Shown one piece after another: positions 26,179-33,429 of a stretch of 64,000 nucleotides of DNA. The position numbers and the translations under genes are program-made. The notes under the pieces were generated by a model. It was not told the origin of the DNA. It was given only the letters and a program-made list of their open reading frames with translations, and did no database searches. This DNA is from an uncultured Eubacteriales bacterium (GTDB lineage Bacteria; Bacillota; Clostridia; Lachnospirales; Lachnospiraceae), in the NCBI GenBank assembly GCA_900548855.1, contig URMF01000005.1, positions 1-64,000 on the forward strand, given 5' to 3'. Numbering within the stretch: the stretch's first letter is position 1; the number at the start of each line of letters is the position of its first letter.

Positions 26179-27057
26179 ATGACTCTCATCCAGTTAGAAA
26201 CATTTTTAAAAATTGCAGAAAAAAACAGTTTTACATATGCTGCTAATGCATTGGGATATGCCCAGTCAACAGTCACCACACAAATAAAGCAGCTTGAAGA
26301 CGAACTGAATTGTATGTTGTTTGAAAGGCTGGGAAAATCTATTGTTCTCACTTCAGAAGGTGAAAGATTACTGATATATGCACAAAAAATACTTCAGTTA
26401 GAACAGGAAATATTATTGGAAGTGCCACCACAATCCGAGCCGGCTGGCATCCTGCGGTTAGGAATTTCCGAATCATTATGCTATGGTGTTTTTCCACAAA
26501 TACTATCGGAATATAAACATAATTTTCCAAAAATCGAAATTCAGCTTAAGTTTATTGACCACATATCATTTCCACTATTATTAAAAAATGGTGGTTTAGA
26601 TATGGTCTACACATTAAATCCATACATAGAATCAAACGAGCTTACCATGTTGTATAAAAAACCGGAAACTCTAGGATTTTATGTTAGTCCAAAATATCCA
26701 CTCGCGCAGAAAGAAAGCGTTAAGGAAATAAATCTTGAGAATGTTCCACTGCTTCTTACATCTCATGATTGCAATTTCAGGGCAATGCTTGTTGAAGCAC
26801 TGTTAAAACTACATATTACCCCTAACATTGTTTTAGAAACAAGCAGCAAAGAAATATTAAAACAATTTGCCATGAACCAGCTTGGAGTGGCTTTCATGCC
26901 GGATATGGTTGTAGAAAAAGAAATGAAGAATAACTCTCTGATAAAACTAAATTGGGCCGGAAACGCATTTCCCATATTCTCACAGATTTTTGTTCACAAA
27001 GATAAGCATATAAATACAGCAATGACAGAGTTAATCAAAATGATAGAGAATTCTTAA
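26179..27057 (+). CDS. LysR-family transcriptional regulator
   Basis: A 292-residue LysR-type protein. The N-terminal winged helix is canonical (LETFLKIAEKNSFTYAANAL, YAQSTVTTQIKQLEDELNC, LFERLGKSIVLTSEGERLL). It is followed by the linker helix and an effector-binding domain from about residue 88 (GILRLGISESLCYGVFPQIL, GLDMVYTLNPYIESNELT, FAMNQLGVAFMPDMVVEKE). The start has GGGG upstream. It is divergently transcribed from the ABC-2 exporter, the usual arrangement for a regulator of its neighbour, so it probably controls that operon in response to an unknown ligand. Its stop overlaps the convergent small gene by four bases. Confidence 0.92.
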   Translation: MTLIQLETFLKIAEKNSFTYAANALGYAQSTVTTQIKQLEDELNCMLFERLGKSIVLTSEGERLLIYAQKILQLEQEILLEVPPQSEPAGILRLGISESLCYGVFPQILSEYKHNFPKIEIQLKFIDHISFPLLLKNGGLDMVYTLNPYIESNELTMLYKKPETLGFYVSPKYPLAQKESVKEINLENVPLLLTSHDCNFRAMLVEALLKLHITPNIVLETSSKEILKQFAMNQLGVAFMPDMVVEKEMKNNSLIKLNWAGNAFPIFSQIFVHKDKHINTAMTELIKMIENS

Positions 27058-27242
27058 CCGCCACTTGCCTTCCCTGTTCTATTCATATTATGGACGATAT
27101 CCAATATTTTTTTCGTCCAGTCATCATCCTGTGGACCAACCAGATAAACCTTAAAACCATACAGCTTTCCATTTTGCAATACCGACACATCATCATCTAT
27201 ATGCGCCTCCTTCCAAAAATCCACCCATTCTGCTACTTTCAA
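27054..27242 (-). CDS. hypothetical small protein (62 aa)
   Basis: I do not recognise a family. The sequence MKVAEWVDFWKEAHIDDDVS followed by VLQNGKLYGFKVYLVGPQDD reads like a short alpha/beta protein or fragment. The start is a TTG with only a weak AGAG upstream. It lies 17 bases after the 143-residue gene on the same strand and overlaps the LysR stop by four bases. It may be a remnant or a small partner of the upstream unknown proteins. Confidence 0.4.
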   Translation of the reverse strand: MKVAEWVDFWKEAHIDDDVSVLQNGKLYGFKVYLVGPQDDDWTKKILDIVHNMNRTGKASGG

Positions 27243-27259
27243 TCTCTATAAATTTTCTA

Positions 27260-27691
27260 TTACCGCCCCAATAACTCGACATCCTCATAGCTGATTTTTA
27301 TATCACTAACTATATCCTTATATTTCAATAACTCTGCCTTATTCATTGAATCAAAATCATATTGATTATAATTAAAACTTGAAACATCCGGAATACGACA
27401 TGTTCCAACTGCCACAGCTTCTATTCTAATTTCCATGTTAATTAATAATATAAATGGCATCTCAAATGATATTAAAATATCTTCTCCCACGACTTTTATA
27501 TTTTCAACACTAAACTCATCTGAATCAATTATAGAGCAATCAACTACTTCCACCTTGCCTTGATTCGCTTCACTTTTACTAATTATCCCCATAATTGTTT
27601 CTGCCTGTGAAAGATTCTCCACGTAATCAGATATGCATTCCCACAAAAGTGTTTCAGATAAATTTTCAACTAATTCCTCTATATATTTCAT
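27260..27691 (-). CDS. hypothetical protein (143 aa)
   Basis: An acidic 143-residue protein without membrane segments. An N-terminal helical part (LVENLSETLLWECISDYVEN) leads into a beta-rich part (VEVVDCSIIDSDEFSVENIK, ILISFEMPFILLINMEIRIE, AVAVGTCRIPDVSSFNYNQY). The ATG is preceded by AGGAGG at ten bases and overlaps the stop of the preceding 49-codon ORF in the form TAATG, so the two are translationally coupled. The family is not recognised. The arrangement of several short, low-GC, coupled unknown genes is typical of immunity or antitoxin-like accessory loci, but nothing here proves that. Confidence 0.65.
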   Translation of the reverse strand: MKYIEELVENLSETLLWECISDYVENLSQAETIMGIISKSEANQGKVEVVDCSIIDSDEFSVENIKVVGEDILISFEMPFILLINMEIRIEAVAVGTCRIPDVSSFNYNQYDFDSMNKAELLKYKDIVSDIKISYEDVELLGR

Positions 27692-27840
27692 TAAAATAAA
27701 TCCTCCTGTTCATATAATTCACATATCACGAATCCCATTTTGGCAAAGGTGCTGTCAAGAGTCTGGTATATCCCATCCAGACAATACTTCTTTTCAATCT
27801 TGATTATATTATCATCCATGCGGATAATCATTTTCAGCAT
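27691..27840 (-). CDS. hypothetical short protein (49 aa), possibly truncated
   Basis: The ORF starts at ATG 27840 and its stop overlaps the next ATG (TAATG). The residues MIIRMDDNIIKIEKKYCLDG and IYQTLDSTFAKMGFVICELY look like genuine coding sequence: mixed charge, no repeats. They resemble, from memory, the N-terminal end of longer uncharacterised Lachnospiraceae proteins. No good ribosome site is seen before either Met, which together with the short length suggests a truncated relic or a gene translated from an upstream non-ATG codon. Confidence 0.45.
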   Translation of the reverse strand: MLKMIIRMDDNIIKIEKKYCLDGIYQTLDSTFAKMGFVICELYEQEDLF

Positions 27841-27912
27841 ATTGAAGAACAGCCTTGTGAAATGATATAGTTATCATACCATTATAAATGCTTTTCTACG
27901 ACCGCCAAAAAC

Positions 27913-29598
27913 CTACCATATTTCAATATATGTTACAAATTGAAGTTTTTCCCCCTTGGTCGCCTGTATGCAGATACGTGCAGGAATTATACTGTCTTGT
28001 TTATATCTCGGTATACATGTGTAAGCATCTGCATATCCGTCAACCAGCATTTTCTCTGCCCCCATGTCATACTCATTTTTAAGCTCTGCCACAAGCTTTG
28101 GAACATATAACACATTCTGTTCAGGCAATGGCATTCCAAGCGATGCCGGTACAACAGGTATTTCCACAAGATTACTCTTTTTCACCTCTGCAAAAGCTTT
28201 CTCCTGTGTGCTGATGGAAGCTGCATCAAGCTCGTTCACCGCCTGTGCCATCTGATACCGGATTTCATTTTCATAACACCATGGCGAAGTCACATCCGCA
28301 CGATAACTTACATCTAAAACCTCATTTCCCCGAACAGTTATTCCCACACCATGTTCCGTTTCAAAATCACACTCAAAGCCAAGCATATACCCAGGCTCAT
28401 TTCCATGGGGAGGCAGAATCATAATATCTCCTGAGCCAAGCCGCAGGATAAGCCGGCTCTTATCGGCAGCAACGCCTGTTTCTTCGGCAATATATTGAAT
28501 CCCATCATTAAATGTATCATACAGCTTATCAGAAATCTGCTGCAATAAGGCTTCCGGCATATTGCTTACATGACAAATGCACCTGTCAACATACTCCTGT
28601 GCCACACCCTTTGCCACACGCAATTCCAAAGACTGTTCAAAGGCTGGCACTTGAATATTCCCCTCCTGCAGTTTTTCGCCCGGAAAATAGTAATCCGCTT
28701 CTGCCGCTTCCACTTCTTCCTGCATAATTAGATAATAACGATATCTCTGGTCAAGTCTCTCTTCTAACCTGTGGTAAATATCCCATGAAAAATCAATACA
28801 ATAAAAATAATGTTCCAGATTACGAATCACTGCATAATAGTCATTATCATAGCAGATTGTTCTCTCCGTACGTGGGCGCTTATCCCGAAGCTCTCCAAGC
28901 ATCGCTCCTTCATAATAACTATTTAAAAAAGGCAGAATATCCTCCGTAAAATCCTCACGCCCTACAACACAGTCCATTTCGGCACTTACAAATGCTACCG
29001 GACTTGCCTGTTCCTGTTTGATTTTTTCAATCTCCACCGCACTATGCTCCTGCCAAAATTCCTCACTGCAAAAATCATGCTTTATCATCCATGCCAGCAA
29101 ATACGCAATGTAGCCACAGGCATAATCATAGATAATATCATTCTCCTGCTCTGTCAGTTCTTCTAAGGTTGTATTATGTATCTCACAGTATTCCTTTGCT
29201 GCGTCATCCCACGTCCATTTTGCTTTATATGCAGTAAACCTTATCTGATTCCATGGCACATTTGTCTGCTGTTTCTGATTGTTCATCTGTCTTTTTTTCT
29301 TTTTCCCAGAATGATGTACAAAAAATATAATTGCAATGACTACACCACCGATAATCCAGAAAAACAGAGACACCATCGGCTCTCCCACGGGAAAACTAAA
29401 TGCACCCATTCCCAAGAAGAAGACCAGAAATTTCATTCCAAGACCAGTGCTTAAAATGAATTTTTTCTTCATACTGTACCGCACAAATCCACCAATGGTA
29501 ATGATGAGAAACACAGCAAAACAGATACCAAGAATTAAATATTCTGCTGCAACGGCAGCATCCGGGCTGTATTCAGAATCAAATGACATTCCAATCAT
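27913..29598 (-). CDS. large membrane-anchored hypothetical protein
   Basis: The 561-residue protein has three N-terminal membrane helices (YLILGICFAVFLIITIGGFV, GLGMKFLVFFLGMGAFSF, LFFWIIGGVVIAIIFFVH), a basic stretch (HHSGKKKKRQ), and a large cytoplasmic portion of about 450 residues. The C-terminal part has a beta-rich unit (LRLGSGDIMILPPHG, YMLGFECDFETEHGVGITVR, NEVLDVSYRADVTSPW) of a type found in uncharacterised Firmicute proteins. I cannot name a family with confidence. Translation is coupled to a preceding 28-codon ORF by an ATGA overlap. The neighbours are also unknown or toxin-antitoxin-like, so the locus looks accessory. Confidence 0.7.
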   Translation of the reverse strand: MIGMSFDSEYSPDAAVAAEYLILGICFAVFLIITIGGFVRYSMKKKFILSTGLGMKFLVFFLGMGAFSFPVGEPMVSLFFWIIGGVVIAIIFFVHHSGKKKKRQMNNQKQQTNVPWNQIRFTAYKAKWTWDDAAKEYCEIHNTTLEELTEQENDIIYDYACGYIAYLLAWMIKHDFCSEEFWQEHSAVEIEKIKQEQASPVAFVSAEMDCVVGREDFTEDILPFLNSYYEGAMLGELRDKRPRTERTICYDNDYYAVIRNLEHYFYCIDFSWDIYHRLEERLDQRYRYYLIMQEEVEAAEADYYFPGEKLQEGNIQVPAFEQSLELRVAKGVAQEYVDRCICHVSNMPEALLQQISDKLYDTFNDGIQYIAEETGVAADKSRLILRLGSGDIMILPPHGNEPGYMLGFECDFETEHGVGITVRGNEVLDVSYRADVTSPWCYENEIRYQMAQAVNELDAASISTQEKAFAEVKKSNLVEIPVVPASLGMPLPEQNVLYVPKLVAELKNEYDMGAEKMLVDGYADAYTCIPRYKQDSIIPARICIQATKGEKLQFVTYIEIW

Positions 29599-29681
29599 CG
29601 TTCTGCCAGTATCAGCTCCAGCAATGCTTCTATCGTTAATATGATTAATTTTATAACACTGCTTTTTCTTTTCTCTTCCAT
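29595..29681 (-). CDS. 28-codon hydrophobic leader peptide coupled to the downstream gene
   Basis: An ORF beginning with an ATG at 29681, preceded by GGAGG at nine bases, encodes MEEKRKSSVIKL followed by IILTIEALLELILAER and a TGA that overlaps the ATG of the 561-residue protein (ATGA). The downstream gene has no ribosome site of its own, so this short ORF probably delivers ribosomes to it. The peptide is amphipathic to hydrophobic and might be functional in the membrane; that is not shown. Confidence 0.5.
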   Translation of the reverse strand: MEEKRKSSVIKLIILTIEALLELILAER

Positions 29682-29755
29682 AGCCTTAGCCCTCCAAACT
29701 GACCTTTCTTCCCGTCAAAAATCCATCTATCCCAAAAAGGATGCCGGTTCATGAT

Positions 29756-30199
29756 TTATGCACATATTCTTCCTTCTTTATAACATTCACAAATATACTC
29801 CCGTGACTGATAATAAAAATCTGTATTATAATTTGATATTGCATCATCAATCCAAGAAGAATAAACTTCTATAATATGATTAATTATACTATCTATATCA
29901 TCTCCTGCAATATCCTCAATCAAACGCTCATATATTTCACCAACAGTCCAATAGTCAGGTACTTCATATCGACACATTGCTACATTATCAAAAGAATCTA
30001 CCGGAATATTGCAACGATTAATAAACTCATCTGCAATCTTTTCAATCGGTTCACAATGAAAAACATCTGCATATTTGTAGATTCTTCTTACCGTGTCTTT
30101 GCCAAGATATTTCACCACAACAGACCTTCTCTGTTTTTGTTGCCTTCCAATATATTCAATCAAACTACATGTAAAAAACAATGCATTGTCATTCTTCAT
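29756..30199 (-). CDS. partner of the DUF3990 protein, putative antitoxin
   Basis: A 147-residue helical protein (FTCSLIEYIGRQQKQRRSVV, YLGKDTVRRIYKYADVFHCE, IADEFINRC, VPDYWTVGEIYERLIEDIAG) with acidic character. From memory, proteins of this kind repeatedly occur directly after DUF3990 genes in clostridial genomes. Its start lies 11 bases inside the DUF3990 gene, so expression is tightly coupled. There is no membrane segment or classical DNA-binding motif. An antitoxin or substrate-binding role is inferred from pairing; the reverse polarity (this being the toxin) cannot be excluded from sequence. Confidence 0.65.
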   Translation of the reverse strand: MKNDNALFFTCSLIEYIGRQQKQRRSVVVKYLGKDTVRRIYKYADVFHCEPIEKIADEFINRCNIPVDSFDNVAMCRYEVPDYWTVGEIYERLIEDIAGDDIDSIINHIIEVYSSWIDDAISNYNTDFYYQSREYICECYKEGRICA

Positions 30200-30665
30200 C
30201 CTTTACTTCACTTCCCTTCAAAAAATGCAAAGTTGTCAATGCTTTTGCTGTATGAAAACTTATTTGATGGGTTGGCTTTTTAAACTTTGCCAAATCCCAA
30301 AAAGCTTCCCGGCTAATCTTCCCATCTATAAAATTCTGTACATAATTAAATATTGTATCATCTGCCATAGGACCTTCAACAATATCGTAATCATGAGATT
30401 TTCCTAATCTGCAGCCAACAATAAAATCCAGCCATTCCTCACTCATTTGCGGAAATTTCTTAATCTTCAAAGTTTTATCAGGTGTATATTTATATTCATT
30501 TAAATATCCCTTTCCATCGAATCTTGTTGCCCATCGTTTTGCTTGCTCTGCAAGCATAGTGCAATAAAACCCAAAATAAAAATCCTTATTATATTTTTGA
30601 ATCCTTATCTCCGGAAATTCAACAATTTCTTTACTTCCATGATAAAGAACTATCTCATCTAACAC
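30189..30665 (-). CDS. DUF3990 protein, possible ADP-ribosyltransferase-like toxin
   Basis: The 158-residue protein shows the DUF3990 pattern. It begins with the N-terminal LYHGSKEIVEFPEIRI, then FGFYCTMLAEQAKRWATRF, LNEYKYTPDKTLKIKKFP, EWLDFIVGCRLGKSHDYDIV, EGPMADDTIFNYVQNFIDG, and the tail HQISFHTAKALTTLHFL. The YHGS start, the central aromatic/Arg region and the acidic EGPMADD recall the His-Tyr-Glu arrangement of ADP-ribosyltransferase folds, which is the reason for the proposed activity; this is inference from pattern. It is the first gene of a two-gene unit overlapping its partner by 11 bases, the architecture of a toxin-antitoxin module. About 180 AT-rich bases without genes lie upstream. 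Confidence 0.75.
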   Translation of the reverse strand: MLDEIVLYHGSKEIVEFPEIRIQKYNKDFYFGFYCTMLAEQAKRWATRFDGKGYLNEYKYTPDKTLKIKKFPQMSEEWLDFIVGCRLGKSHDYDIVEGPMADDTIFNYVQNFIDGKISREAFWDLAKFKKPTHQISFHTAKALTTLHFLKGSEVKDEE

Positions 30666-30849
30666 TTACTTTTCCTCCCTTCTCAAATTACTCTGATATT
30701 TCTTCTTCACATTATACTTTTGTATTTTATCATATTTTGCATACGCAAACATCTATTTAAATAAAAAAACATAAGTCTGCCTAATTATCGCCAATGCCTC
30801 ATAGTATCGTTTTTTAATAATAACCTTTCCCAATTCAATAAACAGTATT

Positions 30850-31644
30850 CTATTTTGTAAAAATTGTTTTATCTGTCAAAAATTTTTTAAGCGTTTTACA
30901 GCCATATGAATACAGCATCAAACTTTTTCCTTTTTCAACATCCAAGAGATAACCTGTATTCGTACCACTGTCTATCGCAACCACAACTATTGTTTCCTCA
31001 GTATGAGGATTTATAGTTTCTAACGCAATAAAGCGCTTTCCAATCTCTTTTATATTCTTTTTCTCTGCCTCACCCAGTTCATCCAAATAAACAAATAACA
31101 GCAGACAAAAATTCTTCCCTTTTCTCTCTGCCGAGTCAAGTCTATTTAATTCCCGCCGGACGGCATTTTCTAAATCAATATCATCAACGATTCTGACATA
31201 ATAATAAATGTAATCCTTTAGAAACGAGAACTTCTTTTTTCTATAACAGCCTTCCTCTGTATCTTTAAATTTATGTTGAAGCAGCTTTTTAACAACAGCT
31301 TCTTTTTCCATCATCGGAAGTTCAAGAAGCTCACTCTCATTGCATTTTCTATCTATTTTCTCGATATCTAAAAATAACAAACCCGGATAAGCCTTTATCA
31401 GTAAAACGATAGAAAGAATATCACACCCAAAAAAACCCAGAATCCCCACTACTATAATTATTTCATTTGATAAGCCATGCTCCTGCATTACAGCAGCCCA
31501 AATCAGAAAAGCAAAACCGGCAAAAAGCAAAACGATTGCAATAATAAACATACATATTGCTTTCTTCGTATCTATAATCTCTTCATCATTGCGCTTATTC
31601 TCTTTATTCTTCATTTGTTTATCGACCTTATTTTTTCTATACAT
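30850..31644 (-). CDS. hypothetical protein with two membrane helices
   Basis: The protein has a Lys/Asn-rich N-terminus, two membrane helices (about residues 30-55 and 63-85: AICMFIIAIVLLFAGFAFL, IIIVVGILGFFGCDILSI), and a cytoplasmic domain of about 180 residues (LLELPMMEKEAVVKKLLQHK, YIYYYVRIVDDIDLENAVRR, FCLLLFVYLDELGEAEKKNI). The ORF runs upstream to 31662, but AGGAG seven bases before the ATG at 31644 identifies the start. It follows the histidine kinase gene on the same strand with overlap of the kinase stop region by the ribosome site. No family recognised; possibly part of the two-component operon. Confidence 0.65.
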   Translation of the reverse strand: MYRKNKVDKQMKNKENKRNDEEIIDTKKAICMFIIAIVLLFAGFAFLIWAAVMQEHGLSNEIIIVVGILGFFGCDILSIVLLIKAYPGLLFLDIEKIDRKCNESELLELPMMEKEAVVKKLLQHKFKDTEEGCYRKKKFSFLKDYIYYYVRIVDDIDLENAVRRELNRLDSAERKGKNFCLLLFVYLDELGEAEKKNIKEIGKRFIALETINPHTEETIVVVAIDSGTNTGYLLDVEKGKSLMLYSYGCKTLKKFLTDKTIFTK

Positions 31645-31658
31645 AAAACAGCTCCTAA

Positions 31659-32669
31659 TCACAAATCCGAATAACTGTTTCTCGGAAATACAAGCTTGAC
31701 CTCTGTTCCCACATTCTCCTCCGCACGCAGTTCCATTCCAAGACCCAGCTTATCGCAAAGCTTTTTGCAGAGATATAAACCAATTCCGGTTGATTTTTTC
31801 CCGATTCTTCCATTGCTTCCGGTAAAGCCTTTGTCGAATACTCTCGCCACCTCTCCCGGCCGGATTCCGATTCCATTATCCCGAATGGATAAAACAACAC
31901 TGTCCTTTTTCTCCTCCGCGGTAAAGCAGATTTCCGCACCGGTCTCTTTTCTGTATTTGATACTGTTCTGAATAATCTGATTTAGAATGAAACTTACCCA
32001 CTTCGGGTCCGTATAAATGGTCTGGTCTGCATTTAGAATCTGTATCGCAATTTTTTTGTTAATCAACGTCTGCTTATTTCTTTTAACCGACTCATTTACA
32101 ATATCCTTTACCTTACACTCCGTCACACAGTAATCCTTATTGGCATGATTGCTTCTGGCATAAAACAAAGCCTGCTCCGTATAGCCTTCTATCTCATTGA
32201 TTTCCTCATCAATACTCATGGTTACATCATTTTTATTGTTCTCTATTATCATTTTAGTAGTTGCAATCGGAAGCTTGATTTCATGAATCCATAACTCAAT
32301 ATAATCCTTATACTCCTCCTGGATATACTTGTATTCATTTACCTTTTCCAGCATTGCCTTGTTTGTTTCCTGCAAAATCCCGTCTAATAGCTGTTCTTCC
32401 ATTGTATCTGCCGGATTTAATATTTCTACAACCAGATACTTTTCCTCTAACTGGCTGAGTTTTCCCAATATATCTTCATAAAAGCTCTTTTTCGATTGAT
32501 ATTCCAAAAAGCTTCCCAGCAGAAATGCTGCAAATACAGCAAATAAAATATAAATGTGAAGAAAAATACTAACGTGATATAGCAGCAGAAAAATTTCTAT
32601 GGTTACAACACCAAATAGCAATAATATTATGGTCTTCCATCGGTCCTGCATATATCTTGTAAATTTCAT
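31659..32669 (-). CDS. BceS-type intramembrane-sensing histidine kinase
   Basis: Short N-terminus with two membrane helices (TIILLLFGVVTIEIFLLLYH and YILFAVFAAFLLGSFLEY) and almost no extracellular loop, as in BceS. The phosphoacceptor lies in ELWIHEIKLPIA (His129 by this start), the N-box in ILNQIIQNSIKY, and the G1/G2 boxes in DNGIGI and GKKSTGIGLYLCKKL. BceS kinases cannot sense alone; they read the activity of a BceAB transporter. No bceAB genes are adjacent, but a pair lies at 13.5-16.4 kb. The start at 32669 (MKFTRYMQDRW) is chosen from AAAGGA and family N-termini. Confidence 0.9.
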   Translation of the reverse strand: MKFTRYMQDRWKTIILLLFGVVTIEIFLLLYHVSIFLHIYILFAVFAAFLLGSFLEYQSKKSFYEDILGKLSQLEEKYLVVEILNPADTMEEQLLDGILQETNKAMLEKVNEYKYIQEEYKDYIELWIHEIKLPIATTKMIIENNKNDVTMSIDEEINEIEGYTEQALFYARSNHANKDYCVTECKVKDIVNESVKRNKQTLINKKIAIQILNADQTIYTDPKWVSFILNQIIQNSIKYRKETGAEICFTAEEKKDSVVLSIRDNGIGIRPGEVARVFDKGFTGSNGRIGKKSTGIGLYLCKKLCDKLGLGMELRAEENVGTEVKLVFPRNSYSDL

Positions 32670-32701
32670 AAACGGATATCCTTTCTCTAATCTCATGTTT
32701 G

Positions 32702-33373
32702 TTACCCCAGCAGAATATAGCCCTGTCCCCGTTTTGTCTCTATGATGTTCTGCAGTCCTATCTCATCCAGCTTCTTCCGGATTCTCGTAATATTGACTGT
32801 CAATGTATTATCATCGATAAATGCTTCACTATCCCACAAATCATTCATAATGTCCTCTCTGGACACAATTTTCCCTTTATTCTTCACTAAAAATTTAATA
32901 ATTTTCAGTTCATTTGCAGTCAGTTCTGCCCGCTTATTTTCCCTTTCAATCCTGCTCTTTGATATGTCTAAAACAAATTTACCACAGTTAATTTTTTCCT
33001 GTGACACCCCGTTGTTTGTCCTCTTTAAAATTGCCACAATTTTTGCCAGCAGGATTTGTGTGTTAAACGGCTTCGTCACATAGTGGTCAGCTCCATAATG
33101 CATGGACAGCAGTTCATCCATCTCATTGTCCCGGCTGGTTAACATAATAACTGGTATGTCAGAAATCTTGCGAAATTCCTTCAAGATATATTCTCCATCC
33201 GCATTTGGCAGATTAATATCTAGCAAAATTAAATCTGCATTGCTCTCTATGATATCCGACAGCGTATTATCATAGCGCTCCAGACCAATGGCTTCATATC
33301 CGTTTCTATTTAAAAAGATTTCTAACTCATGCCTCAGTTTTTCATCATCTTCTACAATTAAAATTTTCTGCAT
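32702..33373 (-). CDS. BceR-type OmpR-family response regulator
   Basis: A 223-residue response regulator. The receiver has the acidic pocket IVEDDEKL, phosphoacceptor Asp52 in LILLDINLP, the Thr/Ser switch IMLTSRD and the Lys of YVTKPF. The OmpR-type winged helix follows (RAELTANELKIIKFLVKNKG, DNTLTVNITRIRKKLDEIG, IETKRGQGYIL). It lies immediately upstream of the BceS-type kinase gene and about 56 bases downstream of addA, and it may be part of the addBA transcript or have its own promoter in that gap. Targets are expected to be a peptide-antibiotic detoxification transporter. Confidence 0.92.
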   Translation of the reverse strand: MQKILIVEDDEKLRHELEIFLNRNGYEAIGLERYDNTLSDIIESNADLILLDINLPNADGEYILKEFRKISDIPVIMLTSRDNEMDELLSMHYGADHYVTKPFNTQILLAKIVAILKRTNNGVSQEKINCGKFVLDISKSRIERENKRAELTANELKIIKFLVKNKGKIVSREDIMNDLWDSEAFIDDNTLTVNITRIRKKLDEIGLQNIIETKRGQGYILLG

Positions 33374-33429
33374 AAATAACCTCCATATTTTCAGAAAGCA
33401 ATTTTCAAGTGCGAAACATTTTCTATTCT

